DNA from: Plicaturopsis crispa FD-325 SS-3
Lineage: Eukaryota > Basidiomycota > Agaricomycetes > Amylocorticiales > Amylocorticiaceae
Length of the DNA: 64,000 bases
Direction: 5' to 3'
Assembly: GCA_000827205.1 (NCBI GenBank)
Contig: KN832556.1
Location: forward strand, 475,436 to 539,435
Made by a program: the position numbers and the translations under genes. Positions 21,507 through 33,780 of this stretch are shown piece after piece. Position 1 is the stretch's first letter, and every line of letters starts with the position of its first letter. The notes under the pieces were generated by a model. The model had not been told where the DNA came from. It searched no databases and was given only the letters and a program-made list of their open reading frames with translations.

Positions 21507-24446
21507 TCACCCGTCATTGGATTCGTGCACAACAATATCGATAACAGACCTGCAAGCGTACGTTAAAATTAATACGACTGTCTGCAGCAGATCATCATGA
21601 TCATGTAAACACGCACCTGAGGTTCATAGAAAACCCACTCTGGATGTCGGTGAGTGTTAAAGTATCGATGGAATGCACACCGGGCGTTAGTGCCAAAAAC
21701 TCCATCCTTACAGACTGGCATGTGGACGGTTGTAGTGGTCTGGGAAGAGACGGTCAATAGATATGTACCAAGAGGATCGATGCAATACTTACCCTACACG
21801 GACACGATTTTCGAGCGGCAATAAACCAGGGCCCGCCCCAGGCTTCTCCATTTCTCTCCGCCGCCCTCGCCGCTCGGGAAACGTCACCTCAAATCGCCTC
21901 GTCCACGAGCTCTTGTTAAACACAAAGATATCCAGCGTGAACTGGTCCAACGGGAATATTCTTCCGGGATGGCGTTTCCTCCGAGCAAGTGGCATAAGAC
22001 CGACGGAAACAACGATCGGCTCTCCTCCTTCCTCCTCCATGGCATCCATCAAACCACGCTCGCCAAACGTTGCCCCCATCACTGTTGGCCCGGGTGTTTG
22101 CGCACCCCCGGGACCACCGCGCTCGCGCCGTATCTCGACGCTCGGGCCCACGCTCCCCGTCTGCTGGCTCGAGGTCGGTGCCTGCCACTGCGGTGTCGGC
22201 GGGACGGTAGAATTTTGCGGGTACGCAGGGTAGGCGGGTGTCGGCGGGGGCATCATGTTCGCATATGGATCATACGACGACTGACTGCTGTCTCCGCCGC
22301 TTGTCGGAGGGGCGCCATAAGTCGTCGGCGATCGAGCGTATGACTGCACCGTTATCGAGGGCGGAGTGTACGCCAATTTTCCAGGGCCAGGGGTGGCTGG
22401 GGGATGGAGGGGATTGAGCACTGGCGTAGAGGCACGGTAGTTCGCAGGCGGGACCGAGGAGCGCAGCGCGCGGCTCGCTACAGTATTTGCCGGCATGGTG
22501 TGCCGCTTACTGCCCGCCACAGCTAGAGCCGGCGGTTTCTCGAAGGGGGACGAGACGGCGGGTGAAGATTGTCGGACAGAGGCGAGCGTCGCGGTGCGAG
22601 GGCTAGGCATGGGGAACGGCGACGGCGGCTCGGGCAGCACCTCGCGCATGGTGTAGTTCCCGAAATCGACGGATTCGGGCCTCTGCTGTTGCGGGGCGGA
22701 TAGATCGAGAACGCAGTTCCACCGTGAAGAGAACGTATGCGTCGGGTACAGGAGTTCGTCGTCGGATCCTTTCTGGATGAAAGGCTTGCCGTTGATGTTG
22801 ATCGTCACTGCACGCTGTAACTCTGTGCTCACGGAGGCTCCTCCTGGATTCGATGGATTGAGCGAGAGTGAGTCTGCATCGTCGGGCGAGTGAAGGAACG
22901 ACACCGCGTATAGCAGATTGTATTGCTCCATTGAGCCTACGCGCAGCGGGAAAGCCTTGCTTTCGGCCTCCTTGCCGAAGACTCCTTCTCCCCACCCTAT
23001 CAACATCGCCTTCGCGCCCTCGCCACCGATGTGCACGTCAACACCCTCCACGGTGAAGCCTACCCCCGGCCCGCTCTCGCCTGCGTTCTCGACCTCAACA
23101 CAGAGCACTACCGTGCGCTCCTCGTTCCCTGCGTCACGCCGTTCCCGTTCGTCATCCTCGTCCTCGAGCTCTTCAAACGCCTTCTGCGCACCACCGAGCA
23201 CAACGTATGGCACAAATACTGTACGCATACGCACCCGGAAACCGGAGACAGTATGTAAGGTTTTGCGGAATGATTTGCGGAGCGTGGGGTATGCTGTGTG
23301 GGTGGTAGGGGTAGTAGCCGGCGATGAAGCTGACGGGGAGGCGGGTTGCAGAGAGAATATTTGACGTCGGGATCTTGGTCCAAGACGCGTAGAGGGAAGG
23401 GATACGCCGTGGGGTCCGGTAGATGGGAAGGTAGGCCCTACATGTATGTCAACAGCGGAACAAGCCCAAGATGGCGGGGAGCCTACCAATGCCAAGGCCT
23501 TCGAGAAGATTCACTTCCTCAAGCCCGTCCAGTTCGTCATCTTCGTCGTCATCTGTACCCTGACCTTGAGCGGTCGTCGAATTAGCAGGCTTGTCGCCCA
23601 CTGCACCGGACTCATCTTCTACAGATGTAAGAAATGCCACGAGCGGGTGGTTTTTCTGGGTCATCGCGATTGGTTTCTCTCGCAATGTCGCAGAGACAGT
23701 CAGACATAGCACCGGGTCCGAAACCGGCAGTCGTAGAAACGCTACGTATCGATGTCAATGAGGAGAATATCGCAATATGAGTTCACGGCTCACCGACAGA
23801 GACAGCTAGTTTGTACACTGCCACCCATCTCTGGTCCTTTTCAGACCATAGCAATGCGAAGGCCTCTCGAGAATTCTCGACAGTACTATGACCCCAAATA
23901 CTTGCAGCCAATAGCGTGCCATCTGAGCGCATGTATTTACGGTCGGTATCCGCTGTTGATGGGATTGGGCTGGGTGTGCTAGGTGGGAAGATGGATGGGT
24001 GTGCAGCAGGTCCATTGCGCGGTTTCAGTTTCATGGAATCTGAGCGAGGGGGAGTAGCCAAACGGCTGCCTGGCGGAGAAGTTGGCGCCTGGGTAGGTAA
24101 CGGGGAAATGTATGTGGCCTCGAGCGAGACTTGAAGGTGGGACAAGAAATTGAGGAGATCCGTCGGGGGGTGTTTAGGATCGGGAGCACCATTTGGGTCT
24201 GGTTTCTCTATGCGAGCAATTAGGATAAACTCCAGCAGTTCGTCTGTCAAAAGGTCAACAACATGGCTAAATTATAACATGCAGAGTGAGTACCTCACCG
24301 AAGAATGCCTGTTTCCTTTCGAGAGGGCCGCTTTTCAGCTGCTCCAACCATTCGTCGCCTTCATTTTGAGAAGGGAATACGACAGAGGTATCCGGAACGA
24401 CCACTTCGAGGAGGGTAGTATTGAAGAGGTGCTCAAACAGCGACAT
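21507..24446 (-). CDS. TRS65: TRAPP II subunit Trs65-like protein
   Basis: Trs65 helps assemble the TRAPP II tethering complex at the Golgi. Start at 24446 with MSLFEHLFNTTLLEVVVPDT, then QLKSGPLERKQAFFGE; after introns ELLEFILIARIEKPDPNG, SDGTLLAASIWGHSTVEN, LRLPVSDPVLCLTVSATLRE, and a long exon (about 23440-21789) with GFRVRMRTVFVPYVVLGG, LCVEVENAGESGPGVGF and NLLYAVSFL. The end reads GVHSIDTLTLTDIQSGFSMN and VIDIVVHESNDG, the strongly conserved fungal Trs65 C-terminal block. A Pro/Ser/Thr-rich stretch of about 200 residues lies between the beta-sandwich-like part and the C-terminus. Final exons are short; the stop is TGA at 21507-21509. Assignment is by remembered C-terminal motif; TRAPPC13 would be the related alternative. 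Confidence 0.75.
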
Positions 24447-24962
24447 TGCTGATGTACAGCGCACGCGTTTTGTCGCCGTCTAGGCTATCTAGCTTGTGCA
24501 GACAACAAATGGATAGAATAGTCGCCAAGGATGATGCAGACGAGGGTATTTCAGATATCCCCGGGCCTGTGGGATGTCAAGGGTCGCGCTAGTGGGAGTC
24601 AATGCCAGGTCAATGCAGAACGTGCAACAGCAGGCGCGTCGGCGGCGGCCACGCACTTGCAAGTCGCGTCACTTCGAATCGCAAGGCGGATAGGTTTGCC
24701 AGAGCAAAATCACATATATGTTGCAGCAGCATGGTTTCTTATGTACATAGTAGATGTCGAGTGAGTAGGTAGATACATGCAACGAGTGACAGACGTAGAG
24801 GCGCGTTAGCCGATAGATGCATAGCTGAAAAAAGCAGAAAAGCAAGATTGGAGTCATTTTAACACGTAGATGTGGTGTAGATGAGGGATTCATTGCAAAG
24901 GCTACGTAGGTTCGTGTAAGCAAATTGTGTTGCAGTAAAAGATGCGAACACGACTCACCACA
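24447..24962. other. Intergenic region, no gene seen
   Basis: Between two minus-strand genes: promoter of the Trs65-like gene on the right side is 24447 onward, the 3' end of the disordered-protein gene lies at 24963's right. No supported gene. Confidence 0.5.
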
Positions 24963-27900
24963 TTAACCGGTCCTGGGTGGGGGAGGAGGCATGTCGTACC
25001 TCCTGTCATCTCGGTTGTAGTTTCCTCTGCCGTACAACGGTGCACCACGGGGCGGGGGAGACCGCGCAGGAGGCCTATCGTACGTAGACGGGCCACTGTA
25101 TCCATCAGGTGCCCTGTCGCGAGGAACATAGTCGCGATCTCCATTAGCGCCTGCGGAGAACGGAGGCTGAGCATATCGACTGCCAGAAGCCGGGGGTGGC
25201 GAAGCATTGCGAGCAAATTCAGCAAACTCCCCGGGCCGCGAGCCTCGCTGAGGCGGGTCTCTGCTGGGCAGCGGAGAATAGTACCCGGGCGGATATTCGT
25301 CTCGCTGTCTCTTGAGGGGCGGGCGCAAGTCATCAAGTGAACTGGATGGTGCGAGTCTCCTTCCCACAGGGCTGGGACTGCGCTGCCTGACACGAGAGAA
25401 AGGTGGGGGACTGGGTCCTGATCGCGGAGGGTAACGGGGGCGTTCCGCTTCACGAGGAGCCCAATTGCGATCTTCGACAGGGGCCCCGGGGAAGCCATCT
25501 GTAAGCCGGGAGCTGAGCGGGCGAGCTGGGCCAGGGTCTAGCGAGCGCGCAGAGGGCGACGGCGGGAATGGTGGCCTACGGTCGAGGTCATCACGCGGCT
25601 CCCAGCGCCTAGGAGGAGCATCGCGGTCAAGCCTGTCTCTGTCAGCAGCAGTCCTTTCCAAAGGCCGGCCAGATTTCCAATAGGGATCATCCTCTGGCGC
25701 CCCCCACTCAGGCTGTCGTCTCGAATAACCAGGCCAGTCTGCACGCCTGTCATCGCTAGAGTAGCGACGGTCCGCGTCTGCATCGAACGGTGGCGGCTCG
25801 GAGCGAGGGGGCGAACGGGGGGGATAGAAGGCTCGCGCGCGATCGCGTTCAAGGTCAGCAGACGACGGAGGAGAGAAACGCCTGTAAGGCGGGCGATTGT
25901 CTGTGAACCTAGGAGGAGGATCAACATCCATGGTGTCAGCACGTCGGCTATCTGCGTAGCCAAATTCTGAGCGATATCCGGGCCGCTCACGAGACAGTGA
26001 CCGACGACGAGGTGGGTGCAAGTCCGAACGGCTGAGGGGGGGAGGGGGATCTTTCGTGAGACGGGGATCATCGCGAACCAAAGAAGCAGCTCGAGAAGGC
26101 GGTTTGAAGCCAGCCGACCGCGTTGGGGGAGCACGATCTTGGACTGGCGTTATTGGGCGCACGTAGCGGTCACCAGGTCCTGCCCGGCCACGATCGTCGG
26201 GGGGAGGAATACGCTCGCCTGGGGGCGGAGGTCGCACAGCATCGACAGGGGGACGACCACGGTCGTCTGGAGGGCCAGGTCGAGCGGCACGGTCAACCAC
26301 AGCAGGGACTGGCCGCACCGGACGATCGTCGAGCGGCGGAGGACGTGCAGCATTACTAGGCGATGGGGGAACGCGCGGCGCACGGTCATCGACACCGGCA
26401 TTACGGGAGATACGATCATCTGTCCGCCCAGTTGCAGGAGGAGCTAGCCGGTCTTGCGGAGGACGAACAATTCGGTCTTCGAGAAGTACAGGTCTATCAT
26501 TGGGATCGCTTGCAACAATGGGCGGAGGACGAGAGCTCCGCTCGTCTACGAGCGGACGCCCCGACGAAATATCCGAAGAAGCAGTCGCAATCGAGGGACG
26601 AGCAGCACGATCATCAGTAGGCACCGGCCCACGGCGATCATCCGTCCGGAGAGGCTTTATGGGACGGTCATCCCCTACAGGCCTAGGACGACTATCAGGA
26701 GGCGGGGCCCGCCCGGATGGTGCGGCGCGATCGTCTAATGGAGGACGGGGAGGGCGGTCATCTACCAGCGGGGGAGGTCGCGCGCTTCGATCGTCGGGTG
26801 GCCCAGAACGAGCTGCAGGTGATCCCGGACGCCTGTCGTTGACAGGAAGATCGTCTCCAAGAGGCTTCGAATCGAAGCGACGAGGCGGCAAGTCTGAACT
26901 GTACCGAGGCTCGTAATGCCGCTGTTCAGGGGGTGGCCTTCTTGCGTCGGTCATCCGAGGACGTTCCCAACGATAATCGGGTCGTCTGTCGCGATCTCTA
27001 TCGCGCGCATCCCAGTCTCTGTCGCGATCGCGATCTCTGTCCCTGTCTCGCATCCTCTCTCGATCATAGAATCTCGGGTCCCTTGCACCTCCGTTTCGAT
27101 TGTCGTTATCGAGGGCCCGCGAGTCTACGCCATTGCTAGGCCGTCCAGGATCGGGGTCGATTCTTCCACGTCGCTCGTCAAGACTGGGCGGACCGTCTCT
27201 CGATGCCCAGTTCGAATCGCGGGGAGAAAGTGCTTCATCCTTGACAGGATACTTGGGACGGTCGCTAGCCCTTCCGTCATACGTGGACTCACCAGCGGCA
27301 GGCCGTTCGCCAGCAGATTTCTGCCCAGATAGCGTCGGGATGTCCCGCGGGTCATTTTTGCTCTGACTAGCATTGGCCTTGGAGCCTCTATCCGGTGCAG
27401 GTAAACCAGCAGAAACCGGATGGTCTACATCCATAGCACCGCCAGACGACACTGCAGCATTCTTGGAAGCGTGGAGTGGTATGCTGTTCACAGTGGAAGA
27501 ATTGCCAGTGTAACGATTCCCAGAAACTTGCGGGGCCGATTTGTCATTCTGAGTCAAAAATCATTAGCAACTGCAAACGAGAGGGCAACTCAGGAGTAAA
27601 GAGCACATTATTCGTAGTCTCAGCACCACTCACGCCTGCAGGCGGACCAGTTGCAGGCTTCACAGTCACCTCCCAGTGATCTTTGTTTGTCTCCCAGTGG
27701 TCCTTTGTTGGATTCCGTGCAAGTGGCCGGCGTCCAGGATCTGCAGACGATGACACATGATTGGGACCAGCACCACTACCTGCCTTGCCAGATGCCACGT
27801 CATGAGCAGAAGATGCGAAAGATGGACTTTGGAAGTCGGGTGGCGCTTGTTCTGGATGAGGTGGGACTTGCGAGACTCCATTGACAGGACCTAGATATAT

Positions 27901-28320
27901 GCTAGCGAGTGCAGCCGGCTGAGGGATGGCGCGATAAAAATCATGCTGCCCGTTTTTGATGGTTTCTTTCAGTTTTTCAAGCACCTCGAGGTCGTTCTGG
28001 CCAGGTGTTTGCTGCTGCGATGAGTAGAAGGACGACTGTTGCTGTTGCTGATGAGGCCCGTGCATCGGATTCATACCGTAGTTGTAGTTGAATGCGAAAT
28101 TTTGCGGCATTTGATACCCAACGTTATTAGCGATGCCTCCAGAGTTAGGTGTGACAGAAAACGGAGCAGACAGAAGACCAGCGCCGCCAGCAGGTTCCTC
28201 GCTGGGGGTAGGGACAAGAAAAGAGGTGTTGGGATCCTCGGTGAGAGTGGTGACCGTGCGCTCACGGTTGCTGAGGTTGTTGCGTCCCTTGCGCGCCTTT
28301 TTGTTTCGATTCGTGGCCAT
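24963..28320 (-). CDS. Large disordered Arg/Asp/Pro-rich protein, function unknown
   Basis: Two exons, 28320-27634 and 27548-24963, joined by a GTGAGT/CAG intron in phase 0, give about 1,090 residues. The start ATG at 28320 (MATNRNKKARKGRNN) is the first in the frame. The only ordered-looking part is near residues 105-145, LEVLEKLKETIKNGQHDFYR followed by AIPQPAALASIYLGP, preceded by a Gln-rich run. KDHWETNKDHWE is a small internal duplication. The rest is low complexity: RDRDRDRDRDWDARDRDRDRR, about twenty degenerate DDRxxRPPP units between roughly residues 400 and 660, and a C-terminus of PPPRGAPLYGRG type. The composition is that of nuclear RNA- or transcription-associated proteins, but no domain is recognised and I assign no function. 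Confidence 0.72.
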
Positions 28321-29323
28321 GAAATTGTGTGGGTCCACTGATGTACTTGTTTGTGCGCTGCAAACCCATTAGCTCCGCGAATCACAATACGTCCGAGTCT
28401 CGCTAACTGACCAGTTCTACGCCAGTGCTCAGATACCCTCTACCCTACAACTACGGAGACTCGGCAAGGAAAAGCAATCAGCCTGCGAGGAGTAGCAGAT
28501 GTCGAGCAAAAAAGCAGATGGGAGTAGGAAGCAAGAGCGAAAAGTGCTTTGGCCCAACGCCGCAGCCGGTGCGATCTCCTGATCCGGGTTATCATTCTTT
28601 TTGTTTCGACTCTCACCGTTTGGCACAAACATCCTTACTTACCAGTCTGGCTATATCTCTCCTGTCTGTCGACTACAGCCGTGCTCTTTTGCCAGGGACC
28701 ACAGGAGATAACACCGTCCCGGTGCTCCCCCTTACCGCCAGAGGGTCTCTGGAAGTAACCGAGGCTCAAGCGCTCTACAGCTGACGGTGAAAAGGATTTT
28801 GATACGCAAAGTTCCCCGACCTCATATGGTCTACGAAGCCCCGAAGTCCTCTGGGGTCCGTGTTGCATCGGTCAAAATTTCGCTCATAGTGAGTCGGTGA
28901 CCTACCCATGGATTTGGATATACACCCCTTTGCTTATTCGGATTCGCGCAGAGATTGCAATTGAGCCGGAACGTTGGGAGCCCATGAGGACGTGGACTTA
29001 GAGTCCCGGTTCTCTGCAACGATAGGGACTTGCTTTGCTCCGCGCTGTGATGCAAATGTCATGCGCGAGGCGAGTTCATACGCGTTGCGTACGATTGCAC
29101 CGTGCTCTCTCTGCTGATCAGTGAATGTGTACACATCCGCCGATTGTTAATGAGCATTGAGCAGCGTAGCTGCAGTGCGGACAACCACAATGTTTTCCGC
29201 ACCATCAGGCGAGGTGAGTTTGTGAACGAATTTCATGTCGAAGGCATTGAACTCGTATAGTCAAAGACCCAGTACAGTATGCACATTGCAATATATATAT
29301 CTCCTCTCCCAGCGTGTCAACTG
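28321..29323. other. Intergenic region, no gene seen
   Basis: About 1 kb upstream of the disordered-protein gene and downstream of the first RAS-like gene. Frames at 28425-28784 and 28831-29134 show no domain and no homology I recognise. Confidence 0.45.
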
Positions 29324-30249
29324 TCAACTGATTATACACTTGACTGATCTTCTCTTTCCCCCAGGAGCGGCTCCCCCCTGCAATGCTGCAGCATCCGCCG
29401 CCCGTAATGCGCGTACGACGTTGGAAAAGAGCAAGTCGACATTCTGGCCGGTTTTCGCAGACGTCTCTACGAACTCGCAGCCGAATGTGCGCCCAAGTTG
29501 CGCCCCTTCGTCATGAGACACTTCCCGCTGGGATACCAGGTCGCATTTCGTGCCGACCAGCATAAATACTGGTGTTGCGCCCTTGGCGCGTATCACGTCC
29601 TGGCGCAAGATGTCGAGTCCATCGAACGTTGCACGCGACGTGACCGAATATACGAGGATGAACGCTTGGCCTTCCCTAGAACGGCCACAACGCTCGGCCC
29701 CGGAACTACAGTCTTCAGATAGTCGTGCTTACCGCACGTAATGGTCGTGAAGAGCCGCATTTTTCTCTGAAAGGCGAAAGAATCAAGACTCGCCGTGGAT
29801 GGGCCTCCAAGTACCGAGAACGTACCTCGAGGTGCCATGTCAGTGGTTTCAATAAAGGACTTTTTGCCATCCACTGTAATCTGTTTCCTGTAGTAATCCT
29901 CTAGTGTTGGATCGAATACCTTTCGTGACGGTATGAGTAGTATCAGCCTCGGTCAACTCCACAGGGTACAGGCTCGAGATGTGAATACTTGCCTCTAAAT
30001 AGCGGCGCGATGTCAAAAAAATTGTTACTGCGGTGTTTGGCACGTCCGTGAAGTTGGATAGAAAGCCCACCGACGAAACAATTGACCACAAACTGTGAAC
30101 AGAAAGGCGATACGTTTATCGCATATGTGCATATCCAAGCAATTAGGGTGACCACGCACCTGGGTAATCAAAGCGGTTTTCCCGCAAAAGTGGTCACCTA
30201 GCAAGATAACCTTCCAGTTATCCGCATAGCCTGTAGTACCGTCAAGCAT
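29324..30249 (-). CDS. Divergent RAS-like small GTPase, copy 1
   Basis: Membrane-anchored G-protein fold. Exon order on the minus strand: P-loop exon (KVILLGDHFCGKTALITQ), FVVNCFV plus one base, a proposed 2-nt exon AG at 29994-29993, VFDPTLEDYYRKQITVDGKK with FIETTDMAPR, EKNAALHDHYVR, then EGQAFILVYSVTSRATFDGL through VFMLVGTKCDLVSQREV and CEFVETSAKTGQNVD to a CIIS CaaX box. G1, G4 (TKCD) and G5 (ETSAK) are kept. The G3 DTAGQ is replaced by DMAPR, so the invariant Gly and catalytic Gln of switch II are lost, and P-loop residues 12-13 are His-Phe. Intrinsic GTP hydrolysis is therefore probably poor (inference). The GC-AG intron after the 2-nt exon has a strong GCAAGT donor. The start at 30249 is the ATG before the P-loop. 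Confidence 0.72.
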
Positions 30250-30518
30250 ACTGTTCTGAATACTTGGGAGCGCGCTAGTAGATATTAGCAGGAGAATGCC
30301 ACATATATGGGCCTCCGCGTTGATTGACTTCAAAGTTCGTCGTGTGAAGGGCTTGCTCTGCCTGTGCACTGCAAACTCCCGCGGCCAGGTTTCACTTGCA
30401 GGAAACTGGAAATGAAAGAAACTTCAAAATCAATAACGATGACCAGTCAATGAAGGGCAAACACTTATGTAGCACAGTACATGGATAAGAAATCTGCCAG
30501 CGTTCACAATATCGCCTC

Positions 30519-31409
30519 TCAACCGATTGTGCACTTGTCTGTGCTTCTCTTTCCCTTAAGAGTGATTTTCCTCTGCGAAGGAATGGCATCCGACGTCTGC
30601 ACCGTCCGTAGCAGCCGTACCACGTTGGAGAAGAGCAGTTCGACGTTCTGCCCGGTTTTTGCAGAGGTCTCCATGAATTCGCAGCCGAAAGTTCGCGCGA
30701 GTTGTGCCCCTTCGTCGTGTAACACCTCCCGTTGGGACACTAGGTCGCATTTCGTGCCTACCAGCATAAATACTGGTGTTGTTCCCTTGACACGTATCAT
30801 GTCCTGTCGCAAAATGTCGAGTCGATCGAATGTTGCGCGTGACGTGACCGAATATACGAGGATGAACGCTTGACCTTCACTAGATGGCAGAAACGCTTCA
30901 GCTCCAAGCCCCCGACAGTAGTCTGCAGATGGTTGTGCTTACCGGAGAGCATATTTCTCTGCAGCGGAAAATCAGGGTAACATTTCATCGTATTATTAAT
31001 ACCATACCTTGAAGGGCCGTGTCAATGACTTCAATGAGCGATCCCTTGTCGTCCACCGTAATCAATTTTCTAAAGTAACCGTCCAGTGACCGCTCGAAAG
31101 TCTTGAACGTGGGCCATTGGTCAATGAGACTCCTCCTAAGCCCTAGATTTGGACGCTCACTTCTGGATCTGACAGACGCCGCGGCACCGAATGGAGTCAG
31201 TGCACGGAAGTCACAGCAGACCGTACTGGCTTGCAGGAAAGCCCTACCGATGAGACGACTGTATAAAAACTGTACAGGAAATCAATGTATTGACCATGTA
31301 GTTGAATGGTTTGTCCACGTACCTGGTAAATTAAAGCGGTCTTCCCGCAACGCGCGTCACCTAGCAGGATGACCTTGTAGGTATCCATATCATCTGCACG
31401 GCTGAACAT
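30519..31409 (-). CDS. Divergent RAS-like small GTPase, copy 2
   Basis: Tandem paralogue of copy 1 with the same intron positions. P-loop exon MDTYKVILLGDARCGKTALI; FLYSRLI plus one base; proposed 2-nt exon AA at 31162-31161 with donor GTGAGC; ETFERSLDGYFRKLITVDDK with IDTALQ; EKYALR; then EGQAFILVYSVTSRATFDRL, VFMLVGTKCDLVSQ, CEFMETSAKTGQNVE and a CTIG C-terminal box, which is a poor CaaX. Switch II is DTALQEKYALR: the Gln is kept but the Gly is Leu, and about five residues are missing relative to RAS. The effector loop has ERS where RAS has DPT. It may be drifting towards loss of function; no premature stop is seen. Confidence 0.68.
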
Positions 31410-31594
31410 ACCGTATTGAAGACTCAAGTCAAAAAGGATGGATTAGACGTTCACGTATACGTACCTTTGCGAATCTTCACGTTCGAATGAAATGGCGACG
31501 TGCACACGGCTTGCAGGCACTGCAAAGTTCAAACTCACAGACTCGGACTCGAGGACATAGACTCGAACCAGTGCCCGAAAACTACGCTACACAA
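31410..31594. other. Short spacer upstream of RAS-like copy 2
   Basis: Promoter side of copy 2, ending at the inverted repeat. No gene seen. Confidence 0.4.
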
Positions 31595-31778
31595 AAGATA
31601 ATCGTTTTGTCGCTCGGATTCGGGACTGGTGCATAACGCGGCCATTTAGGACGGTCAAAGTTCCGAATACCTTCCGGCCATCACATGACCAGAATAAAAT
31701 GGACTTAGAAAAATCGAGCACTCTCGAAAATTCAAACTTGTTAGACCGCATTTCTGGGGAGACAGAAAGTCTCGTTAT
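31595..31778 (-). repeat. Left arm of a ~180-bp inverted repeat pair
   Basis: Reverse complement of 33781-33957 with about 85-90% identity by eye, starting AAGATAATCG at the outside and ending at GACTTTCTGTCTC inside. The central 70 bases around TTCTGGTCATGTGA are almost identical. See the right arm. Confidence 0.75.
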
Positions 31779-32371
31779 GTATTCGTCGAGACGCCCCCGA
31801 GGTTTCGAGATGCGAAGCAACATTTTACGCGTGGTAATGTCGAAACAACGACTCCACCTGGTCATTTACCTCCTTCAACCCCGCGCTCACATCACGACGC
31901 CCGTCCATCTCTCAACCTCGTCTTACGGTCTTTCATTTCCTAGGCATGTAGCTGGAACTCGTGGATATCCTGTAGACTGTACCAGCTTACCGCCATTGAG
32001 TAGTTTCCACGACCGTGCAGGTAGCTTGGGAGTGGCGGCGGTGTTCTGTCACGTCGCGTCTCTAATTGCACGGTGCGCATACTCCAGCTTCGATCTGACG
32101 CAGATTGCGCTGACATCCTTCTATAACTGTCTAGTATTCCACCTGGATTGACCGTTCTCGAGAGGCTACGATAAACATGCCAGGAGCTATGCCGCTAGGC
32201 ACGCAGGATTGGAGCACCCAAGCCGTGAATGCGGTAGAGCATGCTTCCCGTCAAAGAGGAGGTGATATAGCCTGCTCCAATCCCTGGACCACTGCGGGAC
32301 TGAATTTCTCGACCGGTACGTCGTCAGCATTTGACTCACAGACATGGTACCGGGAGGGTCGTCCATTGACC
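31779..32371. other. Sequence between the inverted repeat arm and gap 1, no gene seen
   Basis: Open frames run into the N gap and cannot be judged. No domain recognised. Confidence 0.4.
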
Positions 32372-33320
32372 NNNNNNNNNNNNNNNNNNNNNNNNNNNNN
32401 NNNNNNNNNNNNNNNNNNNNNNNNNNNNNNNNNNNNNNNNNNNNNNNNNNNNNNNNNNNNNNNNNNNNNNNNNNNNNNNNNNNNNNNNNNNNNNNNNNNN
32501 NNNNNNNNNNNNNNNNNNNNNNNNNNNNNNNNNNNNNNNNNNNNNNNNNNNNNNNNNNNNNNNNNNNNNNNNNNNNNNNNNNNNNNNNNNNNNNNNNNNN
32601 NNNNNNNNNNNNNNNNNNNNNNNNNNNNNNNNNNNNNNNNNNNNNNNNNNNNNNNNNNNNNNNNNNNNNNNNNNNNNNNNNNNNNNNNNNNNNNNNNNNN
32701 NNNNNNNNNNNNNNNNNNNNNNNNNNNNNNNNNNNNNNNNNNNNNNNNNNNNNNNNNNNNNNNNNNNNNNNNNNNNNNNNNNNNNNNNNNNNNNNNNNNN
32801 NNNNNNNNNNNNNNNNNNNNNNNNNNNNNNNNNNNNNNNNNNNNNNNNNNNNNNNNNNNNNNNNNNNNNNNNNNNNNNNNNNNNNNNNNNNNNNNNNNNN
32901 NNNNNNNNNNNNNNNNNNNNNNNNNNNNNNNNNNNNNNNNNNNNNNNNNNNNNNNNNNNNNNNNNNNNNNNNNNNNNNNNNNNNNNNNNNNNNNNNNNNN
33001 NNNNNNNNNNNNNNNNNNNNNNNNNNNNNNNNNNNNNNNNNNNNNNNNNNNNNNNNNNNNNNNNNNNNNNNNNNNNNNNNNNNNNNNNNNNNNNNNNNNN
33101 NNNNNNNNNNNNNNNNNNNNNNNNNNNNNNNNNNNNNNNNNNNNNNNNNNNNNNNNNNNNNNNNNNNNNNNNNNNNNNNNNNNNNNNNNNNNNNNNNNNN
33201 NNNNNNNNNNNNNNNNNNNNNNNNNNNNNNNNNNNNNNNNNNNNNNNNNNNNNNNNNNNNNNNNNNNNNNNNNNNNNNNNNNNNNNNNNNNNNNNNNNNN
33301 NNNNNNNNNNNNNNNNNNNN
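32372..33320. other. Assembly gap 1 (949 N)
   Basis: Run of N. Content unknown; it lies between the two inverted repeat arms, as would happen if the inside is a multi-copy element. Confidence 0.99.
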
Positions 33321-33780
33321 GCTCGGTAATGGCTTCGAGTCGGTGTGACAGGCGACATCCGAATCGGACAAGTACCACTTTGCACTTGAATCTATCAGTG
33401 CTCCCTGCTGGCTGAGGAGGTAAGAATTCTTGTTTCTTGTCCATGGAACCATAACTGATAACATCCTTAGCTGTAGTCACCTCGATTGCGCGGGCCACGC
33501 TACAATCTTCAAGTTACGAAGCAGGGATCTGAGGATGGCCGCGCCGCACCTCGATGGAGGGCGCTCGCGGATAGCGATGTTACCCACATCCCATGCGACA
33601 TCTTGTTCAGTGCTAGGATAGTTTGAGGTTGGCTCTATCTGTGTATCTCGCGACAATCCGTCGACTCGGATATCAATTCTAGTAACCTTGCTCAACTGCA
33701 TACCATTTGAGTTGCCGTTGAACCACCTATAGGTATCATGATGTGCAACTTCGGGGGCATCTTAACGGGCACATTGCGAA
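33321..33780. other. Sequence between gap 1 and the right inverted repeat arm, no gene seen
   Basis: Minus-strand frames such as the one with DVAWDVGNIAIRERPP near 33600 show no known domain. Any gene here is cut by the gap. Confidence 0.4.

Noticed and set aside
25465-27366. Many plus-strand Arg/Ser-rich frames
   Set aside because: Antisense shadows of the large disordered protein, caused by its repetitive GC-rich codons.
32177-33498. Long open frames over 32-33.5 kb
   Set aside because: They are open only because they read through the N run.
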